This document shows, piece after piece, positions 11,761 to 21,300 of a stretch of 36,027 nucleotides of DNA. The notes beneath the pieces were generated by a model. That model worked only from the letters and a program-made list of their open reading frames with translations. It had not been told where the DNA came from and did not search any database. This DNA is from Perkinsus marinus ATCC 50983 (Eukaryota; Perkinsozoa; Perkinsida; Perkinsidae): the NCBI RefSeq assembly GCF_000006405.1, contig NW_003211409.1, positions 769,245-805,271 on the forward strand. The letters run 5' to 3'. A program made the position numbers and the translations under genes. Position 1 is the first letter of the stretch. Every line of letters starts with the position of its first letter.

Positions 11761-12106
11761 ATTGTATTACACCGTACCAATCATACAGTTGAGACTTGGC
11801 GACGATCTCAATTCAATTCCTATCAGGATACGTCCAAAGCATTACTGTACTATTTCGAGACCTGGATGGATGACCGTTCGAGTGCACGAAGGAGGAAATC
11901 TTTTGGGTATACCGTTCTTCAGGGCGTACAGTACCCATGTCGATTACGCTGAGCACAAGATAGTGTTACTGGAAAATAAATAGCTGTCGCATGGTTTGAT
12001 GTTGTTGTTGAAGCATCCATGTATTGAACAACTTGCCAGTGTTGTGTCGGAGTTCTGTGAAGACCAAGATTAGCCTATCAAGGGAAGGGCCTCCTGATTC
12101 TGTGAG

Positions 12107-12121
12107 CCTCACAGTGTGAGG
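12107..12121. repeat. Perfect palindrome, 7-nt arms, 1-nt centre
   Basis: CCTCACA and TGTGAGG flank one G. It lies between the protease 3' end and the stop codon of the minus-strand candidate gene, so it sits between two converging genes and could act as a 3'-end hairpin. Confidence 0.65.
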
Positions 12122-12123
12122 AG

Positions 12124-12637
12124 TCATAGCGGATGACTCGTCCGTGTGCTCAAGCTTCGAGAGGCTCGATTCGACTCGAATCGAGCATTCGAATCATTCG
12201 AGAGGTGGCCCGGGACGAAAGCGAACTCACCAGAACCCTGGTAATGTTGGCCTTCCGATTCAGCCACGGAACAACTCCACTCTTCGGGGAACGAGTTCCA
12301 CCGCTACTATGAGGAAGGTACATCATCGACGGTGTTCGACTAGCGTAGAGTGCTACTCCCCAATGGCAGCGGTCCATATCAAGGCATCATATTGCCTCTA
12401 ACTTACCTGGAAGTTGTCACCATAATCGCTCACGCTCTGATACACATTCTTGCATAGAATGCCATCGCTGAGTCCACTTCGATAATGGCCGATCCCCCTG
12501 AAGCACAGGCAGTAATACTAAACCTGGAAGGAGGCGATTGAACTTAATCGTTACACACTATGCTGGTGGCTCCTAGTCACATAGGTCCAAGCAGCAAGGC
12601 CTGACAGAAGGAATGCTGTCTGTATAGCCAGACACAT
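12124..12637 (-). CDS. Possible small secreted protein, three exons
   Basis: The proposed start at 12637 begins MCLAIQTAFLLSGLAAWTY, a fair signal peptide. A 63-nt intron follows, then an exon reading YYCLCFRGIGHYRSG and ILCKNVYQSVSDYGDNFQ, which ends at a strong GTAAGT donor (exon end 12407). After a 103-nt intron comes a third exon (from 12303) with WNSFPEEWSCSV and VAESEGQHYQG, open to a stop at 12124. A second hydrophobic start lies upstream at 12807 (MKLPANVIIIIIITFVA, followed by a GTGAGT donor) and may be the true first exon. The family is unknown. The last exon contains a long palindrome, which lowers confidence in its coding status. Confidence 0.4.
12164..12186. repeat. Perfect palindrome, 11-nt arms, 1-nt centre
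   Basis: GCTCGATTCGA and its exact reverse complement flank a single C at 12175. An 11-nt perfect arm is very unlikely by chance in 36 kb. Confidence 0.85.
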
Positions 12638-12811
12638 ATCCTCAGCTTGTCATCGCTCAGGTTGCTGCATGGCAAACACTTCGTCCACTGTGATTCTAAG
12701 AAAAGTATGAGTATCCCGGCATCTATGAAGGGCGAAACACTCACAGTAGCGTTGCGAGCGACAAAAGTGATAATGATGATGATGATGACATTAGCTGGAA
12801 GTTTCATGATA

Positions 12812-12846
12812 AGACATTGCTGTTTCAGCCTGAAACAGCAATGTCT
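12812..12846. repeat. Perfect palindrome, 17-nt arms, 1-nt centre
   Basis: Left arm 12812-12828 begins AGACATTGC. Right arm 12830-12846 is its exact reverse complement. The single centre base is C12829. This is the longest palindrome in the window. It lies a few bases upstream of the alternative minus-strand start at 12807, so it could sit in a promoter or 5' leader. Confidence 0.9.
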
Positions 12847-12849
12847 GAG

Positions 12850-14105
12850 AACTCCCTTCCAATTAATCCATTCCGGTATCTGCGTCCTCTAACCTAATAC
12901 TATGATATGAAGGAGTTCCCGCGTCGCTCCACTCGAGCTGTAAGGACGATCAGTTGCGAAGGGCTTCGACTGTAGCCGACGACTGAAGGGAATACATGCA
13001 TGCCCGTCTGACTGGCCGCAATATGAATGACGTATGATTCACTGCGGACCTATTAATCTATCGGTGTGTCAAAAGATTGATAGTTTTTCAAGCCTGACTA
13101 TTGAGAACACGGCCTTTCTAGATGTGTATAGTTTGTCGTTCTCTTCGCAATTATCGGAGAGCTTTCCTCGTAAAGAATATATTTGCCGCAATAGAAATAA
13201 GCTATGAATACTAATATTATACTGTTTGGAATTATTATCGGCACGGTTCTCCAGTTCTCAGCAATGGCTCGGAGCTGAGGAGTGAAACTTACGCGTTATA
13301 GGATGCTAGAGGGCATATGCCCGAGTTCTAAACCACCACTCTACTCCGTCCTAGATAAATAACCGAAAGCCTGATGTTCTAAAACCGTTTAGAGAACTGT
13401 GTTGGTGACCAACGATTGGTTGAATACTTGTCGACTTCAGGCAGATTCACTGCAACGAAACAAGGGTTCACATAGTGTTGTTCTCGCATAATACGCTGCA
13501 TCAGGTCGTAGGAAGTCATCCGCGCCCTTGATTAAGCGTACACACTCCCATTGAGATGAACGCAGTGCACATTAAACAGGAATTGACGTCAACTGGCATT
13601 TGAGGTAGAGGAGTGGCTCCACGATACATGGATTCACCATGCTATTTGATACCGACCGTTAGCAATGCACTACGGAAGAAAATCATGTCTCAATAAGAGC
13701 GTCAAAGTATGTCCTGCATTCTCGATCGAAGCTCTAGCATAAGACCGAATAGGTCGGAACATATGCCACGAACCAAGACCTGATGTTAAATATTTTACTG
13801 GGTTCTGAAAGGCGTGAGCCGTACGTAAGAGGGTCATTAGTATTGTGTCGCGCTGAGCTCAGAACACCAGGTCATTGGGAATTCCCATGTTGGCATTCAA
13901 CTGGTGGACCTTGCAGTAGAACAGCGGCCGCAAGGGTCGATAGCTCCTTTGCTGTCATGGATTCGAGTGGGCCCGCATCTAATACGCTTCATAGTTAGCG
14001 CGCGAAGGCCGTCAGCAGTATCAACCTCACCGTCCAAAAAGAAGAGCAGACTCTGAAGAAACTGATTGGAGAGCTCATCAGAGTCGTTGACTGCTGATGG
14101 AGCGC
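12850..14105. other. Region without recognisable gene
   Basis: Only short open frames occur on both strands and none links into a plausible exon chain. A 71-codon frame at 13783-13998 (plus) and its antisense partner have no known motif. No repeats stand out. Confidence 0.4.
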
Positions 14106-14964
14106 TTAGCACTGGGTTAGCCAGTTGAGCGTCAACATCGATGTGGCTACATTCGGCAAGTGTCGTCTACATGTGAATGCAATGTCGCGTTCTCATCGTG
14201 GGAAACGCTACTTCTGGTTGCCTCTGATCTTCCGGGAAGGAGTTGTACTCTTCGTGCTCCAGAACCTCCGAGGACTCAATGGTGCAACTAAGTCCGATAC
14301 ACTAGAATGCGTTCCTCATCGTCGAGCTCCGGTGGACTTTCTACTTCGGAATCGATGTGGGCGGAGAAGCAATTGCTGCAGGGCCTACCGGTGACTGACT
14401 CAATGGAGTCGGAAGTATTGACGCTTTCTGATAGGAGGATGATGATGGCTAGGGCTCAACAACCGCATCATCGGGTACATACTCTTGAAGAGGGCAGTCT
14501 CTTGTCTGATCTATCCCGTATCGGGGCATTTGAGACGGCTCGAGAAGGACTGTCAAATAGCGTCATCAGTAATCATAGAACACGCAGAGTGGCTACCTTG
14601 CAAGCTTGCCTTTGGATAACTCTGTCTTGTAGGGCGATCTAGACGTTGCGGTTAAAGATCTTGGAGGAATGAGCAGATTCCATCCGGCGTAAACAACATT
14701 TCTCACCGTTGATGTTTGGGTGACAGGTCGCCCAGTCCGTGTGCAAAACAGCAGCCATCACCAAAATGACAGCGACCTCGCATGTGATGTTTGCATGGTC
14801 TTGTCTTCATCTGCATCACTCTCCAATTGAGAACTTATGTTACTTTCGCGACTTACTAAATGCAGTTTCGTTGGCATAGGCGGTTGACGATAGTCACGGG
14901 ATGATGGGAAGTTAACAATCGAGTTTTGGTTCGCTGCAACACTGTACTCCGGTGTTGGAAGCAT
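14106..14964 (-). CDS. CCCH-type zinc-finger protein, seven exons
   Basis: Exons are 14964-14857, 14810-14707, 14638-14597, 14549-14483, 14427-14345, 14301-14212 and 14166-14106. The introns are 46, 68, 47, 55, 43 and 45 nt, all GT..AG, several with GTAAGT, GTATGT or GTGAGA donors, and phase holds throughout (184 aa). Residues about 41-60 read CKHHMRGRCHFGDGCCFAH, an exact C-x7-C-x5-C-x3-H finger as in RNA-binding CCCH proteins. YKTELS follows further on, recalling the lead-in of TTP-type fingers, but no second finger is seen. The C-terminal two thirds are Ser/Pro/Arg/Lys-rich and probably disordered (SPRRFWSTKSTTPSRK). A post-transcriptional role is inferred. The start is the first Met of the open first exon. 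Confidence 0.78.
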
Positions 14965-15059
14965 GCCGAGGTACAACCAGCGTTGAGTGCCAAAAACGAA
15001 CTCTAGAAAATGCCGCATTTCGAGAATCACTGTGTGAGCCACCACTGAAATTCGCACCA

Positions 15060-15960
15060 CGGCGACAAGCTGTGGGAGTGTTCTACGCCGCCCATCAACG
15101 ATGGACGGTTCTAACTCACTCCGAACATTCTACGTCGAGTACAGTTGTGCAGAGCTGCATGATTGAGTGCTGCTTTCCACATGTCAGGATCACGACGATG
15201 GTCAGTAATACAATGATATGTACGATGCAAGCGAACCTCGAGCACGAAGGAACCCGAATGACCGAGGATTAGAGCATCACTACTTTTCCGAGATGTTTAT
15301 ATTCACTACCAATTCAGATGATAAGAAATGATACAGATCTCGGGAATGAATCATACCAGTCGATTTGTCGGACACCAGAATATTCCCGATCCACTAGAAA
15401 TTGAGTGACTAGGAGAGAAGAGTGACCTTGAGGTCTGAGTCCTGGTGAACACGAGGTGGTCAGAGGAGACCACATCGCTGCAAATAAGGACTGTATAAAG
15501 TAATGAGATGAGCGAGAATAGTAGATCGGCAGAGCCACAGAAGGCTCCCAGAAGGGATTTCCCGCAGTTACTCTGCTCGCTGTAAGGTAAGCACTACGAA
15601 TAGTATCGTTCGCGCTTGAAGCAAGCGAGGAATAAGGCAACAACTCAGAAAGAGGGTTAAAATGCATCTACATAGGGCCTTCAGGCAAAGTAGATAAGGT
15701 GATTTATGTTGGTCATCATAGTCATCAAGATAGATCATGTGGAAATCTTTTTCGACTCTCTGAATGCTGATCGATTCAAAGCCATAGCTAAAAGGTTGAA
15801 GCATCTTCGCGCGCCCTGAAATTCCCAAGACTTCGACAAAGGAGGGTGATGGGGGACAAACTCTGTGTTACGGTTGAGATAGTAGCAAGGGCTTTACAAT
15901 CTTGTGAATGGTCCCGACGCTCGCCCGTGTATTGAATCTCACTTGAGGCGAAATGAGTGT
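15060..15960 (-). other. Possible coding stretch, exon structure unresolved
   Basis: Several overlapping minus-strand frames look protein-like. One at about 15690-15855 contains ISGRAKMLQPFSYGFESI and DFHMIYLDDYDDQH. Another at about 15360-15490 contains SSDHLVFTRTQTSRS. I could not join them with convincing splice sites, nor recognise a family. They may be exons of one small-intron gene or remnants of one. Confidence 0.25.
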
Positions 15961-16027
15961 ATAAGGAGTGGTGATTCTCAGTGGTTCATTTGGTAGTGTT
16001 TCCGACACTGCGCCACCGCCCCTGCAG

Positions 16028-16145
16028 CCGTTCGCCGTAATAAGCCTACAGCTGCACAGAGGTAATATCAATTGGGTAATCAATGGCGTGAGAATGAGCT
16101 TGGTAGTCGTTGAGAGTGTCCTATGGGTGAGCCTATTTGATCAGA
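16028..16145 (+). pseudogene. Decayed N-terminal fragment of a pepsin-like protease
   Basis: The translation contains ISLQLHRGNINWVINGVRM followed by SLVVVESVLWVSLFDQ. This aligns with the first-lobe start of the protease at 8.2 kb (VTLPVTQGRVPITINNQKM, LVLDSAFWG). Here the catalytic Asp position is lost. The fragment ends just before the start codon of the next gene, so duplicated protease DNA now serves as its upstream region. Confidence 0.5.
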
Positions 16146-16151
16146 TAAACC

Positions 16152-18662
16152 ATGCCGCAAAAACCGAAAGCGACCAAGATGTCGCTTTATGACTTCCAGG
16201 GGGAGCCCAAGGAGGAGTTATTGCCAACTAGGAGTATTGGCCTCGAGCGTCAGCCGAGTAGGCACGGGCAGTATACCCAATAGCGACATCATTGAATTGT
16301 TCGTTTTCTAGTGAATCGTCGTCGTGACGTTGAGCCTGGTCGAGGGGATTCGGAGGGTACGTGGCGTCGAGGAGGTGACGATGGACGCAGTGGTGAGAAG
16401 CCAACCTTGAAATGGTATGTGGTGTTATACGCGACATGGCTCAGGTTCTCGAGAGCGCGGCGATCCGGAAGCGGGTCGTGGCGACCTTGATGACAACTGG
16501 CGCGGATCTGCCAGACTCCGCCCTTCGAGCAGCCGAGAGGGATTCGGTGATCGTCGTGAAGGCTTCAGTGATCGTCGAGAAGGCTTCGGGGATCGCCGCG
16601 TAGACCCCGCTGATGAGGTGATTCCGAGCTCTTCATCAGTTTTCCCTTACCCCTTTATCAGGACATGAACTGGCGCTCGGGCCCTCGTCCCAATTTGGAC
16701 CGTGCTGGTTCTAGCAGGCTCCCCAGAGCGGACGATAGGTAAGGTTGAGAGGTGGTGCTTGCCTGCTCACTTCCTCATGGCAGTGGTCTCACTCCCTTCC
16801 GTCAACAACTGCGTGAGCGTGCTGAGGCTGAACGAGCTCGTCGTGAAGGCGAGAGGTCTACTGAACGCGACAATCAGGATGATGAACGGTGAGCTCCTCT
16901 CGAACTGCCATGGTGTGGATATCGTTGGCATCTCAGAGGCAGAAGACTCGAGGACGCCTTCAGCCGTCCGAGTTCACGTGGCTTCGGATCTAGGGGTGAG
17001 CCTCGTTCCTTATCGAGAGAGGATTCAGCTCGCGGTGCGGACCGGGCAGACAGTAACATACAGAGTGTCTTGATTCCACTCTATTCGTTGCCTCTTTCAG
17101 CTGATGACAACTGGAGGGCGAGTGCCGCACCTGCTCACACCTCGGCAGCCCCACCATGGAGAAGGCCTGGCACCGCTGAGGAGCCTCGTTCTTCTGACGC
17201 TCCTATGCCATGGAGACGCCCCGGTACAGCGCCCGCTGCAGACTGGAAGTACGTTGAACGTGTATCGATGTTGTTGCTGGAAGTGTCTCGCAGGGCCGAT
17301 CTCGCCAACCGCAACCGCCCGTCTGGTCCGAGCTCCACTGAGGAGCCTAGGAGCCGAGCATGGGTTCCTTCATGTAATGGTATTTGATTTAGTGAGTCGC
17401 TGCAATTCGTTATTGATTCAGCGCGTGCTGATGCTCTCCGCGATGATCGCGTTCGGCGTGACGATGCCTTTGGGAGTCGCCGAAATGAAGAGCCTATTCG
17501 ACGAGGTGACAACTCCAGACGGGAGGAGCTCCCACGTCGAGAGACCAGCTCATGGAGAGCCGAGGCCCTGAGGCGTGATGAGCCTTCGAGGAGGTCCGAT
17601 GAGCCCATCAGGAGAGAGGAGCCTACTAGGAGCTTCGCGCCGTGGAGGAAGGGTGGCGAGAGTCGACCTGAGGTCCCTGTAAAAGAGGAGACGGTTGAGG
17701 GCACTAAGAGGGAGATGGCTCATAACGACGAGTGGGCTGATGAAGAAGAGGAGAAGCCAGTGAAGCCTACTGTGAGTTGTACTGATGGTGATGAAAGTTA
17801 GTATACTCGCTATTCTCAGGTGCCTGCATTCGACACTGTGAAAATTGACAAGTTCCTTGTAGCGTACCAAAAGCATGTGGATGATGCCACGAAGAAGAAT
17901 GAGCATCTTGCTGCGAAAATGCCTAAGAATCTTGGCGTAGCAGAGATGCAGAGCTCCTATTTGCTTGATAACATCGTCAAAGCTTTGGTCACTAAGTAGA
18001 TTTCGAACGAGATGACTTTTGGTTGCATATTCATTTTCTCAGGGCATCAACATTTGCCTCACTGGACGAATGTCTGGAACTCTTCCATCGACATGCACCT
18101 GTATTCAATGCACTCATCGACTCCAACAGACAGACACGGGGGTAGTGTCGCTATATGAGATCCTTTCGGTGTCTATCAGTTTCTGCTTAAGGTACTGTTT
18201 CCAACTCCTCACGTCGTCGCAGAAGGTCGTGGAATCGTTGAGGTGCCCTAGGGTGGCTAAGGACTGCACTCTTATCGAGGCTGTGTGGTATTCCTTGTAT
18301 GATATTGATGCGATAACTGCAGAGCTGATAGCCTTCTGGAGCAACGAGTAGGTGTTACTTTGTGTGTCCTGTGTGAAGCACGTTTTTTGATGTGTAGATA
18401 TTCGGGGTCCGAGGCTGACACAGCTGATCGCACGAAGATAGTTTTCCAGACCCAAGCTCTTCGTGACTGGCTCAGTGCTCCTGGGGAAGGGGAGGCCACG
18501 AAGGATGTAGACCGATGATGACCTGTGTGAATGGTCTTACTGTGTTGGTCTTAGGCTACTGACGAGGACGATGATGATGACGAATGGGCCAGTAGCAGCA
18601 GCGAGGATGAGGATATCGAGGCTCTTATTCCAAAGAGGGCAACGGACATGCGTGTTCGATAA
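16152..18662 (+). CDS. Translation-factor-like protein: eIF4B-like N-terminus and W2/eIF5C-like C-terminus
   Basis: A 14-exon model gives 627 aa. Exons: 16152-16257, 16312-16392, 16445-16617, 16662-16738, 16784-16888, 16937-17052, 17101-17248, 17294-17373, 17422-17771, 17820-17995, 18043-18141, 18192-18347, 18398-18506 and 18555-18662. The 13 introns are 44-54 nt, GT..AG, all in phase. The N-terminus has KMSLYDF, like the eIF4B start motif. Residues 60-410 are rich in Arg, Glu, Asp and Ser, with DDNWRG, DMNWRS, DDNWRA, a short DRREGF tandem repeat and two PWRRPGTA units, as in the RNA-binding region of eIF4B. Residues about 413-592 are helical and include EAVWYSLYDIDAITAEL, FWSNE and ALRDWLSAPGE, resembling the W2 domain of eIF5 and eIF4G. 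The acidic tail (DEDDDDDEWASSSSEDED) also fits eIF5. No RRM was seen. A role in initiation is inferred. Confidence 0.72.
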
Positions 18663-19191
18663 ACGTCTTACTACACTTCATTCGTAGCATCGTTGGCGGC
18701 GTTGACGCCAGTATTGGCACGCGCCAGGCTACTCGTTCTTAGGCTCCTATGGTCGCAACAAGTATCACTGCATTGCGCAGTTGTCTGAAACACATTGCCA
18801 TTACTACGATGACCTACTTCATTATCTTTCTTCGAGAGGCCTCAGGTCTGTTGTGTTATGTGTACGTAATCATTGATTGAGGGTTTTCATGCGTCATTTT
18901 CTGCACGCATGTACAAGCTCACATTGTCCCCCTATACTCGGCTTATTGTGCATAACGCTTAATCGCGAGAGATATGCTGCTAAGTAGAACCTGCTCGGCT
19001 TCTGGAAGAAGGAGTTTATCACAGTCGGCCTCTGTGGTTGTTTAGCTTGTGTCGAGATTCTATTACTGTCCCCATTTTGGTTCGTATATGTTCATGATAG
19101 TTTAGAGCAGTACGTGGCATTTCATTGGTATAGCGGTTGATGCTTGTTAGAGTGTTTCTGAGTCAGAGTTAAGGTAACTGTTGTTTTTTGC
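18663..19191. other. Intergenic spacer
   Basis: This holds the 3' flank of the translation-factor gene and the 5' flank of the next plus-strand gene. Both neighbours run the same way. No gene or clear regulatory motif was found. A T-rich run just before 19192 precedes the start codon. Confidence 0.5.
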
Positions 19192-20217
19192 ATGGATCCT
19201 CACTCGCTGCAAAACGTTTCGGAAGACGATGACGCGGATTTCGAAAACCCAGAAGATGTCACTAGAGGCGTCGCTCTGGACTGTTCCGCTCTTGATATGA
19301 TCGCATTGCCGAACCTGGGCAAGTCGCTATCTAAGGTGTGCCGATCTGGGCGTCTCGAGGGCCTCCCTCCTAGATGCCCCACTGACCCTATGTACATTTA
19401 TCCTATCACTAGTGTTGACGTCTACACTCAAGACCATCAGTGTACTGCCAATTCGGTAGTTGGTTTTCTAGAGGATGTACTCGAGGACTGTGACATCACC
19501 GTTAAGCAGGAGAAGTTCAAACTCGCATTGAACGTTTATGATACCTTTGGGAAAACGGCATCTGTCTGTGTACTAATGTTCTTCCTCTCTGAAGAGCAAA
19601 TGAGGTTTTGCTTCCGCTGTGACAGTGGAAGTCGTGAGGTCTTCCTTGATGTTTACGAGAAGTGCAGATCGTTTTTGATGGGTGAAGCGACTCCTTCTAC
19701 TACTGCTGACTTGTTGGAGAGAATGCCTTCTCTCGATATGGATGATGTGGAGCTCCCCACTGTTGAGGAGTTGAGCTTTGAAGTTGACATGGTCGAAGAC
19801 TACAACGATTCGATCAAATGCGAGGGTCTCTCTGTCTTATCTGACTGTGGTGATGTTGGTGCCCAGGCTGTGCTCAACAGAGCTGGTCTAATGAGCAAAG
19901 TACTTGTTGACGAGTCGACCTGTGTGGTTCTCGCCGCATGCAAGTTGCTCACTAATTGCGAGTCCTACAATGATGTTACCGTTAATCTGTTGATTAACGA
20001 GGAAGTCGTTCCTGCCATTGTTGAGGCATTGCTCGCTGCTGAGCCTCTGTCTACCAAGGCCAACAAGCTTGCTGATACTTTGGTTACGGTCCTCCGTGTG
20101 TCTGGTGACTTAGTCTCTCAGTGTGATATCCACTGCCTCGCGGATGCCTCCGATATCTTCGTTGCCGATGTTCGCGTTAGCCGTTCTCTTGATCAGTGCC
20201 TCATGATGTGCGCGTAG
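19192..20217 (+). CDS. Conserved-looking protein of unknown function, single exon, 341 aa
   Basis: This is a clean open frame from ATG at 19192 to a stop at 20215, with no intron, unlike its upstream neighbour. The N-terminus is acidic (SEDDDADFENPED). The middle (about 75-165) reads like an alpha/beta domain with LNVYDTFGKTASVCVLMFFL and RCDSGSREVFLDVYEKC, faintly recalling KA1-like or similar lipid/peptide-binding folds; this is weak. The C-terminal part (about 210-330) is helical with regular Leu and Ala spacing (AACKLLTNCESYN, VVPAIVEALLAAEP) and may be armadillo-like. There is no signal peptide or membrane segment, so it is probably cytosolic. I do not assign a function. Confidence 0.75.
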   Translation: MDPHSLQNVSEDDDADFENPEDVTRGVALDCSALDMIALPNLGKSLSKVCRSGRLEGLPPRCPTDPMYIYPITSVDVYTQDHQCTANSVVGFLEDVLEDCDITVKQEKFKLALNVYDTFGKTASVCVLMFFLSEEQMRFCFRCDSGSREVFLDVYEKCRSFLMGEATPSTTADLLERMPSLDMDDVELPTVEELSFEVDMVEDYNDSIKCEGLSVLSDCGDVGAQAVLNRAGLMSKVLVDESTCVVLAACKLLTNCESYNDVTVNLLINEEVVPAIVEALLAAEPLSTKANKLADTLVTVLRVSGDLVSQCDIHCLADASDIFVADVRVSRSLDQCLMMCA

Positions 20218-20640
20218 GTTGGCATACCTCATGTGTTGTCAAGCATCATGCCGTACGTATGGGACGTGTCATTTATGCTCGATAACTTATTTCAGTCTTC
20301 ATAAATCTTCGTGTCAATGATAGTATATAGGCAAATTGCCATGTTCTTGTCGTTGTCATGGTATCGGGCGACTCTCAATGTCCGTATGATATTCAATCGT
20401 ACATGAGTTAGCTTCTTCTGTGGTATCTTCCTTAATTTGGATGTCGAGTCCTGCGTTATTGTCTTAGTCAAATCACTCGTTTTGCATAATAAGTCTAATC
20501 TGGTGGTGAGTTCGAGGCTGTCATATGTTATGGATGATGTCATCCACTTACAAAAAACTTCGTTTCGCTTTTTGTGAAACCTAACATCGTCGATTTGGAC
20601 CCAGAATGTTCTAGCTGGGAGTCCCACCAGTCATTTTCAA
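20218..20640. other. 3' flank without recognised gene
   Basis: A 111-codon minus-strand frame (20292-20627) has no motif and sits in the 3' flank of the previous gene. I leave it uncalled. Confidence 0.4.
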
Positions 20641-20689
20641 CAGAACTAGATGAGCCTAGGAGAGGTCTTGAGGAGAAGCTGCGTTGTCG

Positions 20690-21300
20690 GTGCTTCGTTT
20701 TGTGCAAGTACGTACTTCTGGTGTCTAAGAGTATTGCTCGATCATCTGGCCTTTATACCTGTATTATGTTATATCTTGTCTTTCCTATTCGTGTTCTCTA
20801 TTCCGTATGATCGGACTTCCCATCTCCTGAGTTGGTCGAAGTTATGGGGGAGTTTGAGGTAGTCTCGTGTTCTCATTCTGTTCGATATATTATTGCTAGT
20901 GTGTGATTCAGTTGTCTCTAAGCATCGTTCGTACATCTGCCTGACGTCTACCTTCCTGTGTATTATGTTCTGTCTTGCCCACGACTTTCCGTATTATCGT
21001 GGTCTCCACTCCACATATGGTCGCACGTCCCACCTCCCGAGTTGATCGCAAGAATCTCGGAGAGAGTTTTATATTCCATACTGCTTGATGTATTTGCGCT
21101 AGTATGTAATTCCGCTGTCTTGAAACATCGCTAAAACTTCTGACATCCATCTCTTTCTGTATCATGTTGAATTCTTCCTACATCTTCCCATGGTCTCTAA
21201 CTCTCCATTCCACAGAGCCGCACTTCCCATCTCCTGAGTTGATCGAAGTTACAAGAAAATTCGAGAGAGTTTTGAGTTCTTATGTTACTCGACATATGAA
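20690..21300. repeat. Degenerate tandem repeat, three units of about 200 nt
   Basis: A conserved 20-nt block recurs at 20815-20834, 21025-21044 and 21222-21241, spaced 210 and 197 nt. Each copy starts ACTTCCCATC or ACGTCCCACC and ends GAGTTG. Upstream parts also align: each unit has a TGTATTATGTT-like block about 50-85 nt before it. In one frame the block reads DFPSPEL, HVPPPEL and HFPSPEL, so it may derive from a duplicated exon. Splice sites are not consistent between the copies. Confidence 0.6.

Larger units (their letters stand above)
9126..11782. mobile_element. 2.65-kb insertion with 8-bp target-site duplication inside the protease gene
   Basis: TACCAATC occurs at 9126-9133 and again at 11775-11782, exactly where the protease reading is interrupted. 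This is what an insertion with an 8-bp target duplication would leave. hAT-type DNA transposons make 8-bp duplications, but I see no convincing terminal inverted repeats or transposase, so the class is open. The outer parts (about 9150-9560 and 11160-11760) are A/T-rich and full of GCAAA and TTTGC words. The middle (9560-11050) has different composition and one exon-like open frame. A non-autonomous transposon or a composite is likely; a new intron is possible, but no GT..AG edges fit neatly. Confidence 0.6.
8150..11983 (+). pseudogene. Pepsin-like aspartyl protease (A1 family) gene split by a 2.65-kb insertion
   Basis: The N-terminal part (8150-9133) begins with a Met followed by a hydrophobic run (PLPMVLIMALDI) that suits a signal peptide. 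It contains the first catalytic loop as VLDSAFWG: the Asp is kept, but the usual D-T/S-G is altered. It then has SPGLFGISMM, GQLTIGATHD and the second catalytic loop VTDTGSNALYLP. The C-terminal part (11783-11983) resumes with QLRLGDDLNS and ends with the family signature LLGIPFFRAYSTHVDYAEHK near IVL. The two parts meet at TACCAATC, present at both edges of the insertion; with one copy removed the frame is continuous and reads LPI-IQLRLGDD. Both halves look well kept, so the break is probably recent, unless the insert is spliced out. The altered first loop makes peptidase activity doubtful. Confidence 0.75.

Noticed and set aside
12340-12460. A plus-strand reading (ILPLTYLEVVTIIAHAL) that resembles the second-lobe segment LPYLEDDIIRELRRAL of the protease
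   Set aside because: The match is short, the catalytic Asp-Thr-Gly is absent, and the opposite strand carries a better candidate exon with a GTAAGT donor.
14125-14642. Ser-rich plus-strand open frames
   Set aside because: They lie antisense to the seven-exon zinc-finger gene, which has an exact C-x7-C-x5-C-x3-H motif and consistent splice sites.
17135-17704. 189-codon minus-strand open frame
   Set aside because: It is the antisense shadow of the translation-factor gene, whose exons and introns fit in phase on the plus strand.
20292-20627. 111-codon minus-strand open frame
   Set aside because: No domain, no signal, A/T-rich composition and a position in a 3' flank.
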